Source: UBA7672 sp044224605 (GTDB lineage: Bacteria; Pseudomonadota; Alphaproteobacteria; Caulobacterales; Hyphomonadaceae). Taken from it: 64,000 nucleotides of DNA. Positions 9,253 to 17,939 of this stretch are shown one piece after another (positions within the stretch are counted from its first letter, which is position 1; every line of letters starts with the position of its first letter). The stretch covers positions 1 to 64,000 of the forward strand of contig JBGAKC010000023.1 of the NCBI GenBank assembly GCA_044224605.1, written 5' to 3'. The notes beneath the pieces were generated by a model. That model made no database searches and was not told where the DNA came from. It saw only the letters and a list, made by a program, of their open reading frames with translations. A program made the translations under genes and the position numbers.

Positions 9253-10266
9253 GTGATCGATCCAAGGTTCTACGAGGTCTCCGGACCCCAGAACGCGTCG
9301 GCGATCGCAACTCTCGTCGGATCCACGAGCATTCGCGGAATTGCCGGGCGCAGCGTCTCATCGCTTGCGCCCGCTTCGCTTTCAGGCCCTGAAGACCTGA
9401 CCTTTCTGGAAGACCCCTCAGGCGCCGTCACGGTGAAGTCCGCCGGCGTCGTTCTGGCGTCGTTTGAAGCCGCTGCTGCCATCCCGGAAGGCCCGGCAGT
9501 GATCGTGATCGCCCATCCGCGCGCGGCCTTCGCAAAGGCCGCCAGCCAGCTAGTACGCCTGCGGCAGCTGGAAGCAGGCCAGCCCGCCATCCATCCGTCA
9601 GCCCGCATCCACGCCTCTGTCGTGCTGGAGCCTGGCGTGACCATCGGCGCCGGAGCGGCCATTGGCCCGGATGTCCGCATCGGCGCCAACGCGATCCTCG
9701 GCCCGGGCGTTCAGGTCGGAGCGAAGACAACCATCGGCGGCAACGCCAGCATCCGCTGCGCGCTGATCGGCGACGGCGTGCGCATCTTTCCGGGCGCTGT
9801 TATTGGCGAGACCGGATTCGGCCTCGCAGCCGGCAGCGGCGGCGCGGCGCTAACCCCGCATTTCGGCCGGGTTATCATGCAAAACGGCGTCTCGCTCGGC
9901 GCCAACTCCTGCATCGACCGTGGCCTGCTTGAGGATACGGTGATCGGTGAGGGAACACATATCGATAATCTCTGTCATATTGGTCACAACTGCCGCATCG
10001 GCGCTCAGGTCGTAATGGCCGCCTTCGCAGGCGTGTCCGGCTCCAGCGTGGTGGGTGACGGTGTCCAGTTTGGCGGCCGAGTCGGCCTGAAAGACCATGT
10101 CCGCGTCGGACAGGGCGCGCGGATTGCCGCCGGGGCCGCCGTGCTCAGCGATGTCCCCGCCGGTGAGACCTGGGCAGGCTATCCGTCCAAGCCGATCCGC
10201 ACATGGATGCGCGAGCTTGCGTGGCTCGCGCGGGCAGCGCAAAAGCGTCCCCGACAACAGGAATAG
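9253..10266 (+). CDS. lpxD: UDP-3-O-acylglucosamine N-acyltransferase
   Basis: Third step of lipid A synthesis: transfers a 3-hydroxyacyl chain from ACP to the 2-amino group of UDP-3-O-acyl-GlcN. The 337-residue protein has the N-terminal uridine-binding domain (to about residue 105) and then a left-handed beta-helix of hexapeptide repeats (PGVTIGAGAAIGPDVRIGAN), the catalytic-histidine region NLCHIGHNCRIGAQVVMAA and SCIDRG. The start is a GTG with GGCGGGG upstream. It is followed after 32 bases by lpxA without an intervening fabZ, which is unusual. Confidence 0.96.
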   Translation: MIDPRFYEVSGPQNASAIATLVGSTSIRGIAGRSVSSLAPASLSGPEDLTFLEDPSGAVTVKSAGVVLASFEAAAAIPEGPAVIVIAHPRAAFAKAASQLVRLRQLEAGQPAIHPSARIHASVVLEPGVTIGAGAAIGPDVRIGANAILGPGVQVGAKTTIGGNASIRCALIGDGVRIFPGAVIGETGFGLAAGSGGAALTPHFGRVIMQNGVSLGANSCIDRGLLEDTVIGEGTHIDNLCHIGHNCRIGAQVVMAAFAGVSGSSVVGDGVQFGGRVGLKDHVRVGQGARIAAGAAVLSDVPAGETWAGYPSKPIRTWMRELAWLARAAQKRPRQQE

Positions 10267-10298
10267 CCGGGCAATCCCGGTCAAGGACGCCGGGAAGT

Positions 10299-11090
10299 AT
10301 GGCCGTTTCGATCCACCCCACAGCGATTGTGGACAAGGGCGCAGAACTCGCCGACGGCGTCGAGATCGGCCCTTTCTGTGTCGTCTCGGCCAAGGCGAAG
10401 CTGGGGGAGGGCGTGAAGCTCGTTTCCCACGTGTCGGTCGCAGGTTCGACCACGATCGGCGCCCGCACGCAGGTCTTCCCCTTCGCCGCCCTCGGCCATC
10501 CGCCGCAGGACACGAAGTACAAGGGCGAGGATACCCAGCTCATCATCGGAACCGACAACCTCATCCGCGAGGGCGCCACCTTCCACCTCGGCACGGTGCA
10601 AGGCCGCGGCAAGACCGTCGTCGGCAACCGCGGCTTCTACATGAACGGGGCCCATGTCGGTCATGACAACATCATCGGCAACAACGTGGTCTATGCCACC
10701 CACGCGGTCAGCGGCGGCATGGCGGTGCTGGAAGACTTCGTCATCCTCGGCGGCAACTCTGCAATCCACCAGCTCGGCCGCGTCGGCATGGGCGGCTTTA
10801 TCGGCGGCTGCGCGCCGGTCGTGGGTGACGTCATTCCGTTCGGCATGGTCGACAACCACGGTCACCTGAACGGCCTCAACATTGTCGGCCTCAAGCGCCG
10901 CGGCGCCACGCGCGAGACGATCCATCTGCTCCGCCACGTCTACAAGGACCTCTTCCACGGCGAGGGCTATTTCGAGGATCGCGTCGAGCGCATCGGCGAA
11001 AAGCATGCCTCGGTTCTCGAAGTCATGCGCATCATTGACTTCATCCGCGCTGGCGAGAAACGCCCGCTCTGCACGCCGGGATCCGCCTGA
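10299..11090 (+). CDS. lpxA: UDP-N-acetylglucosamine acyltransferase
   Basis: First step of lipid A synthesis, acylating UDP-GlcNAc at the 3-OH with 3-hydroxyacyl-ACP. The 263-residue protein is a hexapeptide beta-helix (IHPTAIVDKGAELADGVEIG) with the catalytic-His region MNGAHVGHDNIIGNNVV and the C-terminal helical domain (GLKRRGATRETIHLLRHVYK). The frame extends upstream into lpxD, but the ATG at 10299 gives the normal N-terminus with AGGACGCCGGGAAGT before it. The stop overlaps the lpxI start by one base (TGATG). Confidence 0.96.
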   Translation: MAVSIHPTAIVDKGAELADGVEIGPFCVVSAKAKLGEGVKLVSHVSVAGSTTIGARTQVFPFAALGHPPQDTKYKGEDTQLIIGTDNLIREGATFHLGTVQGRGKTVVGNRGFYMNGAHVGHDNIIGNNVVYATHAVSGGMAVLEDFVILGGNSAIHQLGRVGMGGFIGGCAPVVGDVIPFGMVDNHGHLNGLNIVGLKRRGATRETIHLLRHVYKDLFHGEGYFEDRVERIGEKHASVLEVMRIIDFIRAGEKRPLCTPGSA

Positions 11091-11941
11091 TGGCCGCTGG
11101 ACGGCTCGCAATCGTCGCCGGCGGCGGAGACCTTCCGCGCCGCGTGGCTGAGCAGGCGCGCCGCACGGGCCGCAACCCGTTCGTCGTCGGCCTCAAGGGA
11201 TTCGTCGAAGCCTCCCTGCTCGCCGAATACAACGGTCCCGAGCTGTCGGTCGGCGAACTCGGCCGGCTGATCCAGCTGATGAAAAAAGAAGGCTGCGAGG
11301 AGATGGTCTTCGCAGGCTGGCTCAAGCGTCCGGATTTCGGCTCGCTGAAGCTCGATCTCAAGGGCGTGCAGTCGCTCCCCAAAATCCTCGCCGCCGCCAG
11401 GAAGGGCGACGACGCGCTCCTGCGTAGCGTGATGGATATCTTCTCCGACGCCGGCTTCCGCATCATCGGCGCAGACGACGTGCTCAACGACCTCCTGGTC
11501 GGGCCTGGTCCGCTCGGAACGATGGCGCCTGCCGCCGAACACTGGCCCGATATCCGCCGCGCCGCCGAAGTCGCGGGGATCTCCGGCTCGCTGGAGATCG
11601 GTCAGGGCGCCATCTCCTGCGCCGGCCTGATCCTCGCCGTTGAGGCGCAGGAGGGTACGGATCGCATGCTCGCCCGCATCCCGGACCTCATTCCCGAAAT
11701 CCGTGGCGCGCCCGAGGCACGCCGTGGCGTGCTGGTGAAGCGTCCGAAGCCACAGCAGGAACGCCGCATAGACCTCCCCACCATCGGCGTCGCCACCGTC
11801 GAGGGTGCAGCGAAAGCGGGTCTTGCAGGCATTGCTGTCGAAGCCGGCGCCGCCCTGGTTGTCGACCGCGAGAAAGTCGCCGCCGCCGCCAACGCCGCCG
11901 GCATTTTCATCTACGGTTTCACCGCGGCGGAACTCTCGTGA
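11090..11941 (+). CDS. lpxI: UDP-2,3-diacylglucosamine pyrophosphatase LpxI
   Basis: LpxI is the alphaproteobacterial replacement for LpxH; it hydrolyses UDP-2,3-diacylglucosamine to lipid X and UMP. The 283-residue protein shows the family start RLAIVAGGGDLPRRVAEQAR and the C-terminal catalytic part (ISCAGLILAVEAQEGTD, KRPKPQQERRIDLPTIG, GIAVEAGAALVVDREKV). It sits between lpxA and lpxB, with one- and four-base overlaps on either side, so the three genes are translationally coupled. Confidence 0.95.
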   Translation: MAAGRLAIVAGGGDLPRRVAEQARRTGRNPFVVGLKGFVEASLLAEYNGPELSVGELGRLIQLMKKEGCEEMVFAGWLKRPDFGSLKLDLKGVQSLPKILAAARKGDDALLRSVMDIFSDAGFRIIGADDVLNDLLVGPGPLGTMAPAAEHWPDIRRAAEVAGISGSLEIGQGAISCAGLILAVEAQEGTDRMLARIPDLIPEIRGAPEARRGVLVKRPKPQQERRIDLPTIGVATVEGAAKAGLAGIAVEAGAALVVDREKVAAAANAAGIFIYGFTAAELS

Positions 11942-13080
11942 GTCATATTTTCCTCGTCGCAGCCGAGGAATCCGGCGACGCGTTTGGCGCCGATGTCATC
12001 GACGCCCTCCGCACCGCCGACCCCGATGTGAAGATCTCCGGCATCGGCGGCGAGCGCATGAAGGTGCGCGGCGCGCATTCCGACGTCGACATGTCCGGCC
12101 TGGCCGTGATCGGCCTGATCGAAGGCCTCAAGGCCTATGACCGCGTGAAGAAGGCGGTCGAGGACGCCGCCGACGTCATCGCGAAGGCAGACCCCGACAG
12201 TGTCGTCCTGATCGACAGCTGGGGCTTCATGTGGCGCCTCGCCCGCGCGCTGAAGCTGCGTGGCGCCCGCGCCAAGCGCATCAAGCTGATCGGCCCGCAG
12301 GTCTGGGCCACGCGCCCCGGTCGCGCACGCGTGCTGGCGCAATGGGTCGACCACCTCCTGTGCATCCACCCGTTCGAGCAGCCCTTCTATGTGAAGTGGA
12401 AACTGCCCACGACCGTCATCGGCAACCCTGCGCTCCATCGCCTGCCCAAGGGCGACGGCGCCGCCTTCCGCCAACGATACGGTCTTCCCGCTGATGCCTC
12501 GATTATCGGCCTGCTGCCAGGCAGCCGGAAAGCGGAGATGCGCCGCGTCGCGCCCACGCTGATGGAAGCCACCCGCATCGTGCAGGGGCGCGATCCGAAG
12601 CGGAAAGTCATCTGCATGGTCGCCCCCAGCGTCGCCGCCGAGGTCGAGGCGCTGGCGAAAGCCCAGTCCTTCCCCATCGTGCTTGTGCGGGATGAAGCCG
12701 AGAAGGCCGACGCATACGCCGCCATGACCGTCGCCATCGCCTGCTCGGGCACCGTCACCACCGAACTCGCCGCCCAGGGCGCCGCCGTCGTGACCGGCTA
12801 CAAGCTCGGCTGGATCACCTGGGCGCTGCTCCGCTTCTTCCTGTTCAAGTCGCGCTTCTCGGCGCTGGTGAACGTCGCGGTGAACCGCGAGGTGATCCCC
12901 GAATTCCTGCAGACCAGCTTCAGCGTGAAGAATATCGAACAGGCCGCCGAACGCCGCCTCTCCGATCCCGCGGTCCTGAAGGCCCAGCAGGAAGGCCAGC
13001 GCGAAGCTTTGCGCATCATGGCCGGCACAGGCCGCCCCGCCGCCGAGATCGCCGCCGAGACGATCCTGAAGCTTTCCTGA
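11938..13080 (+). CDS. lpxB: Lipid-A-disaccharide synthase
   Basis: GT-B fold glycosyltransferase (GT19) that joins UDP-2,3-diacylglucosamine and lipid X to the disaccharide. The 380-residue protein has the N-terminal IFLVAAEESGDAFGADVI, ISGIGGERM, the LIDSWGFMWRLARALK segment, and the C-terminal LLPGSRKAEM and SGTVTTELAAQGAAVV motifs. The GTG start overlaps the lpxI stop. It is the last gene of the long plus-strand run and is followed by a bidirectional terminator shared with gltA. Confidence 0.96.
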   Translation: MSHIFLVAAEESGDAFGADVIDALRTADPDVKISGIGGERMKVRGAHSDVDMSGLAVIGLIEGLKAYDRVKKAVEDAADVIAKADPDSVVLIDSWGFMWRLARALKLRGARAKRIKLIGPQVWATRPGRARVLAQWVDHLLCIHPFEQPFYVKWKLPTTVIGNPALHRLPKGDGAAFRQRYGLPADASIIGLLPGSRKAEMRRVAPTLMEATRIVQGRDPKRKVICMVAPSVAAEVEALAKAQSFPIVLVRDEAEKADAYAAMTVAIACSGTVTTELAAQGAAVVTGYKLGWITWALLRFFLFKSRFSALVNVAVNREVIPEFLQTSFSVKNIEQAAERRLSDPAVLKAQQEGQREALRIMAGTGRPAAEIAAETILKLS

Positions 13081-13084
13081 AACG

Positions 13085-13111
13085 AAAAGGGCGGCCCGAA
13101 GACCGCCCCTT
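13085..13111. terminator. Bidirectional terminator between lpxB and gltA
   Basis: GGGCGG and CCGCCC form a GC-rich stem around an 8-base loop, flanked by AAAA on the left and CTT on the right, so it can serve both the plus-strand lpxB transcript and the convergent gltA transcript. It lies in the 53-base gap between the two stop codons, the right place for such an element. Confidence 0.75.
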
Positions 13112-13133
13112 GTGTCTGTCACGACCCTCGCCC

Positions 13134-14435
13134 TTAGCGAGCGCTCATCGGAACGTAGTCGCGCTGCGGAGCGCCCGTGTAGATCTGGCGCGGGCGGCCG
13201 ATGCGCTGGGTGTTGTCCGTGGTCATCTCTTCCCACTGCGCGATCCAGCCGACAGTACGGGCCAGTGCGAACAGCACGGTGAACATCGAAACCGGGAATC
13301 CCATCGCCTTCAGCGTGATGCCCGAATAGAAGTCCACGTTCGGATACAGCTTCTTCTCGATGAAGTACTCGTCCGAGAGCGCGATCTTCTCGAGCTCCAT
13401 CGCGACTTCGAGCAGCGGGTCGTTGATGCCCACTTCCTTGAGCACTTCCTTGCAGGTCTGCGCCATGACCTTCGCGCGCGGGTCGTAGTTCTTGTAGACG
13501 CGGTGGCCGAAGCCCATGAGGCGGACGCCGTCCACCTTGTTCTTCACCTTGTCGACGTGCTTCTTCACGTTCTCGACGGTGCCGATCTCCTGCAGCATCT
13601 GCAGCGCCGCTTCGTTTGCGCCACCGTGGGCCGGGCCCCAGAGGCAAGCGATGCCGGCCGCGATGCACGCGAACGGGTTCGCGCCCGACGAGCCGGCGAG
13701 ACGCACAGTCGAGGTCGAGGCGTTCTGCTCGTGGTCGGCGTGGAGGATGAAGATGCGGTCCATCGCGCGGGCGAGAACAGGGTTAACCTTGTAGTCCTCA
13801 GCCGGAACAGCGAACGACATGCGCAGGAAGTTCGACGCGTAGTCGAGCTCGTTACGCGGGCTCACGAAGGGCTGGCCGGCGTGATACTTGAACGCGCGCG
13901 CCGCGATGGTCGGCATCTTCGCGATCATGCGGTGCTGGGCGACCTTGCGCTGCAGCGGATCATTCACGTTCGTGGAGTCATGGTAGAAGGCCGACAGCGC
14001 GCCGACGGCGCCGCACATGATCGCCATCGGATGGGCGTCGCGGCGGAAGCCCTCGAAGAACCGGTCGAACTGCGCGTGCAGCATCGTGTGCCGCGTGATC
14101 GTGTTGTTGAATTCCAGGCTCTCCTTGGCGTTCGGCAGCTCGCCGTGCAGCAGCAGGTAGCAGACCTCGAGGAAGTTCGATTTCTCGGCCAGCTGGTCGA
14201 TCGGATAGCCGCGATGCAGCAGAATGCCGGCGTCGCCGTCGATATAGGTGATCTGGCTTTCACAGGACGCCGTGGACGTGAAGCCCGGATCGAGCGTGAA
14301 CATGCCGGTCTGGGCGTAGAGCTTGCCGATATCGATGACGTCGGGGCCCACCGTGCCGCTGTACACGGGCATCTCGACCGTCTTGCCATTGGCTGTGACG
14401 GTCGCCTTGCCGTGCGGTTTGACCTTGTTTTCCAT
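13134..14435 (-). CDS. gltA: Citrate synthase (type II, hexameric)
   Basis: Condenses acetyl-CoA and oxaloacetate, the entry to the TCA cycle. The 433-residue protein has a short N-terminal beta domain (KVKPHGKATVTANGKTVEMP, typical of the NADH-sensitive type), the catalytic His region GPAHGGANEAALQM, the second His in GFGHRVYKNYDPRAK and the catalytic Asp in NVDFYSGITLKAMG. It ends in YVPMSAR. It lies downstream of gltX on the same strand with a 38-base gap, the common alphaproteobacterial pair. Confidence 0.97.
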   Translation of the reverse strand: MENKVKPHGKATVTANGKTVEMPVYSGTVGPDVIDIGKLYAQTGMFTLDPGFTSTASCESQITYIDGDAGILLHRGYPIDQLAEKSNFLEVCYLLLHGELPNAKESLEFNNTITRHTMLHAQFDRFFEGFRRDAHPMAIMCGAVGALSAFYHDSTNVNDPLQRKVAQHRMIAKMPTIAARAFKYHAGQPFVSPRNELDYASNFLRMSFAVPAEDYKVNPVLARAMDRIFILHADHEQNASTSTVRLAGSSGANPFACIAAGIACLWGPAHGGANEAALQMLQEIGTVENVKKHVDKVKNKVDGVRLMGFGHRVYKNYDPRAKVMAQTCKEVLKEVGINDPLLEVAMELEKIALSDEYFIEKKLYPNVDFYSGITLKAMGFPVSMFTVLFALARTVGWIAQWEEMTTDNTQRIGRPRQIYTGAPQRDYVPMSAR

Positions 14436-14473
14436 CGACGAAGTCTCCTCAATTCCCTACGGCTTCCCGCCGC

Positions 14474-15931
14474 TCAGCCCCTAGCGCGGGCATGATCCCT
14501 CATCCGCGCGAAAGCTTCATTACGGCCTAGCAAGGCCAGCACAAGAGCAATATCGGGCGCGGGCGCCCCCCCGGTAAGGACGGTGCGCAAAACAGGGCCG
14601 ATTTTGCCCATGCTGATGCCGTTTTGATCGCAATATTGCGTGAGAGCGACCTTGATCGGGGCTTCCGCCCAATCATTCAACCCCTCCAGCAGCGGCAACA
14701 GGTCCGCCAGCCGCCCACGGGCTTCATCGTTCACCTGGGCCTTCTGTTTGTCGTCAAGCTGGATGGGCCGGATTGAGGTCAGGAATCGCGCCTGTTCGGC
14801 CAGCTGGACCATCGTGGCGGCCCGCGTCTTCAGGGCCGGCATGGCGGCCCGGATACGGTCCATCTCTTCCGGCGTCTTGCCCTGCATCTCCGGCCGGCAC
14901 AGCAGCAGATCGAACAGACGCTGGTCATCGGCCAGCGCCATGTAGTGCTTGTTCACGAAGTCCAGCTTGGCGAAGTCCAGCCTCGCCGGGGCCTTGTTGA
15001 GCCCGTCGAGGTCAAACCACGCGACCGCCTGCGCCTCCGGGATGATCTCGTCATCGCCATGGCTCCAGCCGAGCCGCAGCAGGTAGTTCTTCATTCCCTC
15101 GGGCAGGTAGCCGAGAATATCGCGATACTCGTCCACCGCCGTCGCGCCGTGGCGCTTGGACAGCTTCTTGCCGTCCGGCCCGTGGATCAGCGGCACGTGT
15201 GCGTAGTCCGGCTGCGGCCAGCCCATACCGAGATAGATCGGCAGCTGGCGGAATGTGTTGAGGAAGTGATCATCGCCCCGGATCACATGGGTGACGCCCA
15301 TGTCGTGGTCATCCACCACAACGGCCAGCATGTAGGTCGGCGTCCCGTCCGAGCGCAGCAGGACCAGGTCATCGAGGTCTGCATACTTGCGCGCAACCGT
15401 GCCCTGCACATGGTCCTTCACGACCAGTTCGCCGTCGTCCGGCATCCGCAGCCGCACCACGGTCGGCGCGCCCGCGGGCAGGGGCTTGTTGGGATTGCGC
15501 CATGGCGACTTGAACGGCCGCGTCAACTCATCCAACTCCGCCGCGTCCGCAGCCGAGAGATGACCGTCCGCTGCCTTCTTCTTTTGCAGCAGCTCCGCCT
15601 TGTCGCGCCGCTCCTGAAGCTCTTCCGGCGTCACCGGGCAAAGATACGCCGCCCCGCGCTTGACCAGTTCGTGCGCCACCTGCGCGTGCCGCCCCGCGCG
15701 CGTCGACTGCAGCACCGGCTCATCGTCGCCGCCCAGCCCCAGCCAGTTCAGTCCGTCGAAAATAGCATCCACTGCTTCCTGCGTAGAGCGGTCCTTGTCC
15801 GTGTCCTCGATCCTCAACAGGAACTTGCCGCCTTTTGCGCGGGCGTACAGCCAGCTGAACAGGGCCGTCCGGGCGCCTCCGATATGGAGGTAGCCAGTCG
15901 GGGAGGGGGCAAAGCGGGTGACGACCGTCAT
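14474..15931 (-). CDS. gltX: Glutamyl-tRNA synthetase
   Basis: Class I aminoacyl-tRNA synthetase charging tRNA-Glu (and often tRNA-Gln in organisms using the amidotransferase route). The 485-residue protein opens with TVVTRFAPSPTGYLHIGG (HIGH motif), and has KKLSKRHGATAV (KMSKS motif), with a C-terminal anticodon-binding helical domain. The frame is open to 15958, but ATG 15931 gives the conserved N-terminus. It is divergent from the small comEC-like remnant and sits upstream of gltA. Confidence 0.96.
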   Translation of the reverse strand: MTVVTRFAPSPTGYLHIGGARTALFSWLYARAKGGKFLLRIEDTDKDRSTQEAVDAIFDGLNWLGLGGDDEPVLQSTRAGRHAQVAHELVKRGAAYLCPVTPEELQERRDKAELLQKKKAADGHLSAADAAELDELTRPFKSPWRNPNKPLPAGAPTVVRLRMPDDGELVVKDHVQGTVARKYADLDDLVLLRSDGTPTYMLAVVVDDHDMGVTHVIRGDDHFLNTFRQLPIYLGMGWPQPDYAHVPLIHGPDGKKLSKRHGATAVDEYRDILGYLPEGMKNYLLRLGWSHGDDEIIPEAQAVAWFDLDGLNKAPARLDFAKLDFVNKHYMALADDQRLFDLLLCRPEMQGKTPEEMDRIRAAMPALKTRAATMVQLAEQARFLTSIRPIQLDDKQKAQVNDEARGRLADLLPLLEGLNDWAEAPIKVALTQYCDQNGISMGKIGPVLRTVLTGGAPAPDIALVLALLGRNEAFARMRDHARARG

Positions 15932-16057
15932 CGGTTTCCAGCGTGATTTCTGCCGCATCCGGCGACCGGAGCGCGGGCCCTGAAGACCACATCCGCACCT
16001 TCGCTGGCAAGCTCCACCCCCACCCCGGAAGATGAGGCCCGGAAACGTGTCTTTTCA

Positions 16058-16375
16058 GTGCGTCTCTGGCGCTTCCTGAAATGCGCGGTCAGCGATCAGG
16101 CCCTTCGCTGGCCCCTCCTGCTGCCGCTCGCCCTGGCCGCCGGCGCAGCGCTCACGCTCCACCCCTGCGAATCCGCCGGACAGGGCGGAGTCGCCATCGA
16201 CCCCGCCTCGGGCCGCCTCACGCTCCGCATGGCCGAAAAGCAAAACGGCCGGGCCTGGACCCAGCCGCTCTACGAAAATCGTCCCAGGCAACCGAAGCCA
16301 ACCAAACCCGCGGATCCGCCAAAGACGGAACCGCCCGGCGATCCCACGCCCTCAGGCGACACGCCGGCTCAGTGA
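16058..16375 (+). pseudogene. Probable collapsed comEC remnant (short membrane protein)
   Basis: This frame gives 105 residues from a GTG. It has one strong hydrophobic helix (WPLLLPLALAAGAALTL) preceded by ALR, then a hydrophilic segment GGVAIDPASGRLTLR ... NGRAWTQPL and a Pro/Lys-rich tail. Related alphaproteobacteria usually carry comEC (DNA-uptake channel, about 700 residues) exactly here, divergent from gltX and next to lexA. The helix resembles the ComEC N-terminus and the GVAID ... NGRAWT part resembles its C-terminal end, so I infer a large in-frame internal deletion. The frame stays open upstream to 15947 without ATG, GTG or TTG. It overlaps the 3' end of lexA by seven bases. It could instead be an unrelated small membrane protein. 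Confidence 0.45.
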
Positions 16376-17061
16376 TACTTCCGAACCAGCGCGACCAGCT
16401 TGCCCTGAATGCGCACACGGTCCGGTCCAAAGATCTGCGTGCCGAAGGCCGGGTTCGCCGCTTCCAGCGCGATCGAGCCGCCCTTTTTGCGGAAGCGCTT
16501 CAGCGTCGCTGTCTCTTCATTGATCAGCGCCACGACAATGTCGCCCGACTGCGCATGATCGGTCTTCTTCAGGATCACCGTGTCGCCGTCGAGAATGCCA
16601 GCGTTGATCATGCTCTCGCCGGAGACTTCCAGCGCGAAATGCGTATCCGGATCGAAATCGTCGTCCGGGGCCGAAACCTTGTGTGTCTCGTGCTCGATGG
16701 CCTCGATCGCCGTACCCGCCGCGATCCGGCCCATCACCGGGATCATCGAAGACCGGATCGCCGCCGCGGCCACCTTCCGCGCCCCGCCATTGCCCTCGAC
16801 CACGCTCGGCCGGAACGGCGCGCGCCCCGCCGTCTGCGGCACCGCGCTCTCCGGCAGCTTCAGCACTTCAAGCGCCCGCGCCCGGTGGGCCAGGCGGCGC
16901 AGGAAGCCGCGCTCCTCGAGCGCCGTGATCAGCCTGTGGATGCCGGACTTGGACGCCAGATCCAGGGCTTCCTTCATCTCGTCGAACGAGGGGGAGACGC
17001 CAGTCTCCTTGATCCGGTCGTTGATGAACAGCAGGAGTTCGCGCTGTTTCTTCGTGAGCAT
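16369..17061 (-). CDS. lexA: LexA repressor
   Basis: SOS-response repressor that self-cleaves when RecA is activated. The 230-residue protein has an N-terminal winged helix (TKKQRELLLFINDRIKETGV, then SKSGIHRLITALEERGFLRR), the cleavage site Ala115-Gly116 in GRIAAGTAI, catalytic Ser150 in SGESMINAGILDGD and Lys188 in ATLKRF. A linker of about 35 residues between domains is long, as is common in alphaproteobacteria. A GTTC-N7-GTTC box lies 35 bases upstream of the start, indicating autoregulation. Confidence 0.97.
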   Translation of the reverse strand: MLTKKQRELLLFINDRIKETGVSPSFDEMKEALDLASKSGIHRLITALEERGFLRRLAHRARALEVLKLPESAVPQTAGRAPFRPSVVEGNGGARKVAAAAIRSSMIPVMGRIAAGTAIEAIEHETHKVSAPDDDFDPDTHFALEVSGESMINAGILDGDTVILKKTDHAQSGDIVVALINEETATLKRFRKKGGSIALEAANPAFGTQIFGPDRVRIQGKLVALVRKYH

Positions 17062-17095
17062 CGTAGCTACCCGCTAAATCGTTGAGTCGCGGATA

Positions 17096-17110
17096 GTTCT
17101 ACTATCGTTC
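17096..17110. promoter_or_regulatory. LexA box upstream of lexA (GTTC-N7-GTTC)
   Basis: The sequence GTTCTACTATCGTTC is an exact match to the direct-repeat SOS operator of alphaproteobacteria. It lies between the end of trpC and the start of lexA, where it can only act on lexA, consistent with negative autoregulation. Confidence 0.88.
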
Positions 17111-17141
17111 ACGCTTTGGGTCAATTCGCCTGTGGACGCCT

Positions 17142-17939
17142 TTACCGTGCGGTGGTTAACGACCGCACGGATTCTACGGGATTTTCCGCCCGCATCAGGC
17201 TCTCGCCGATCAGGAATCCGCGCGCGCCGCACGCGCGCAACCGCGAGATGTCTGCCGGTGTCTTTACGCCGCTTTCCGAGATCAGCAGTCGGCCCGGCGG
17301 GACCATGTCCGACAACCGCTCGGTGACGCCCAGGTCGGTCGTGAAATAGCGGAGGTCGCGGTTGTTCACGCCCATCAGCGGCGAGGGCAGGCCGAGCGCC
17401 CGAACCAGCTCCGCTTCGTCATGCGCCTCGAGCAGCACCGACATGCCGTACTCGTCCGCTGCAGCGTGCAGGTCTTCTGCGAGCGCGTTGTCGACCGCCG
17501 CCATGATGATGAGGATCGCATCGGCCCCGGCTGCGCGCGCCTCCACGATCTGGATCGGGTCGACCATGAAGTCCTTGCGCAGCACCGGGATCGAAATCGC
17601 GTTGCGCACGCTGATCATGTCGTCGAGCGATCCGCCAAAGCTCGGCCCGTCCGTCAGCACCGAAATGCATGCGGCGCCGCCGGCCTCGTAGTCGCGCGCG
17701 ACGGCCACCTGGTTGCGTCCTGGCGAGATGTCGCCCGCAGATGGACTCTTGCGTTTCACTTCGCAGATCAAAGCATTGCCGCCCGCCTGCGCGATACTGA
17801 TGAGTGCGTGCGCAAACCCACGTGGTTTCGAAGCCGCCTTGGCATCTGCCTCGAGCGACGACAGCGTCCGCTCGCGCTTCAGCTTCACCACTTCATCGCG
17901 CTTGTAGTCGATGATCGCCTTGAGCCGGTCGCTAACCAT
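17142..17939 (-). CDS. trpC: Indole-3-glycerol phosphate synthase
   Basis: Converts CdRP to indole-3-glycerol phosphate in tryptophan synthesis; a TIM barrel. The 265-residue protein shows LICEVKRKSPSAGDI, the VPVLRKDFMVDP-like stretch (IPVLRKDFMVDPIQI), the EAHDEAELVRAL segment, GVNNRDLRYFTTDL and LISESGVKTPADI. Its start overlaps the end of trpD by eight bases. In many relatives moaC and moeA follow before lexA; here the next gene downstream on this strand is lexA. Confidence 0.97.
   Translation of the reverse strand: MVSDRLKAIIDYKRDEVVKLKRERTLSSLEADAKAASKPRGFAHALISIAQAGGNALICEVKRKSPSAGDISPGRNQVAVARDYEAGGAACISVLTDGPSFGGSLDDMISVRNAISIPVLRKDFMVDPIQIVEARAAGADAILIIMAAVDNALAEDLHAAADEYGMSVLLEAHDEAELVRALGLPSPLMGVNNRDLRYFTTDLGVTERLSDMVPPGRLLISESGVKTPADISRLRACGARGFLIGESLMRAENPVESVRSLTTAR

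Noticed and set aside
11911..13668. 585-codon minus-strand frame opposite lpxB and gltA
   Set aside because: It runs through a terminator and two clear genes, has no recognisable domain and no ribosome site.
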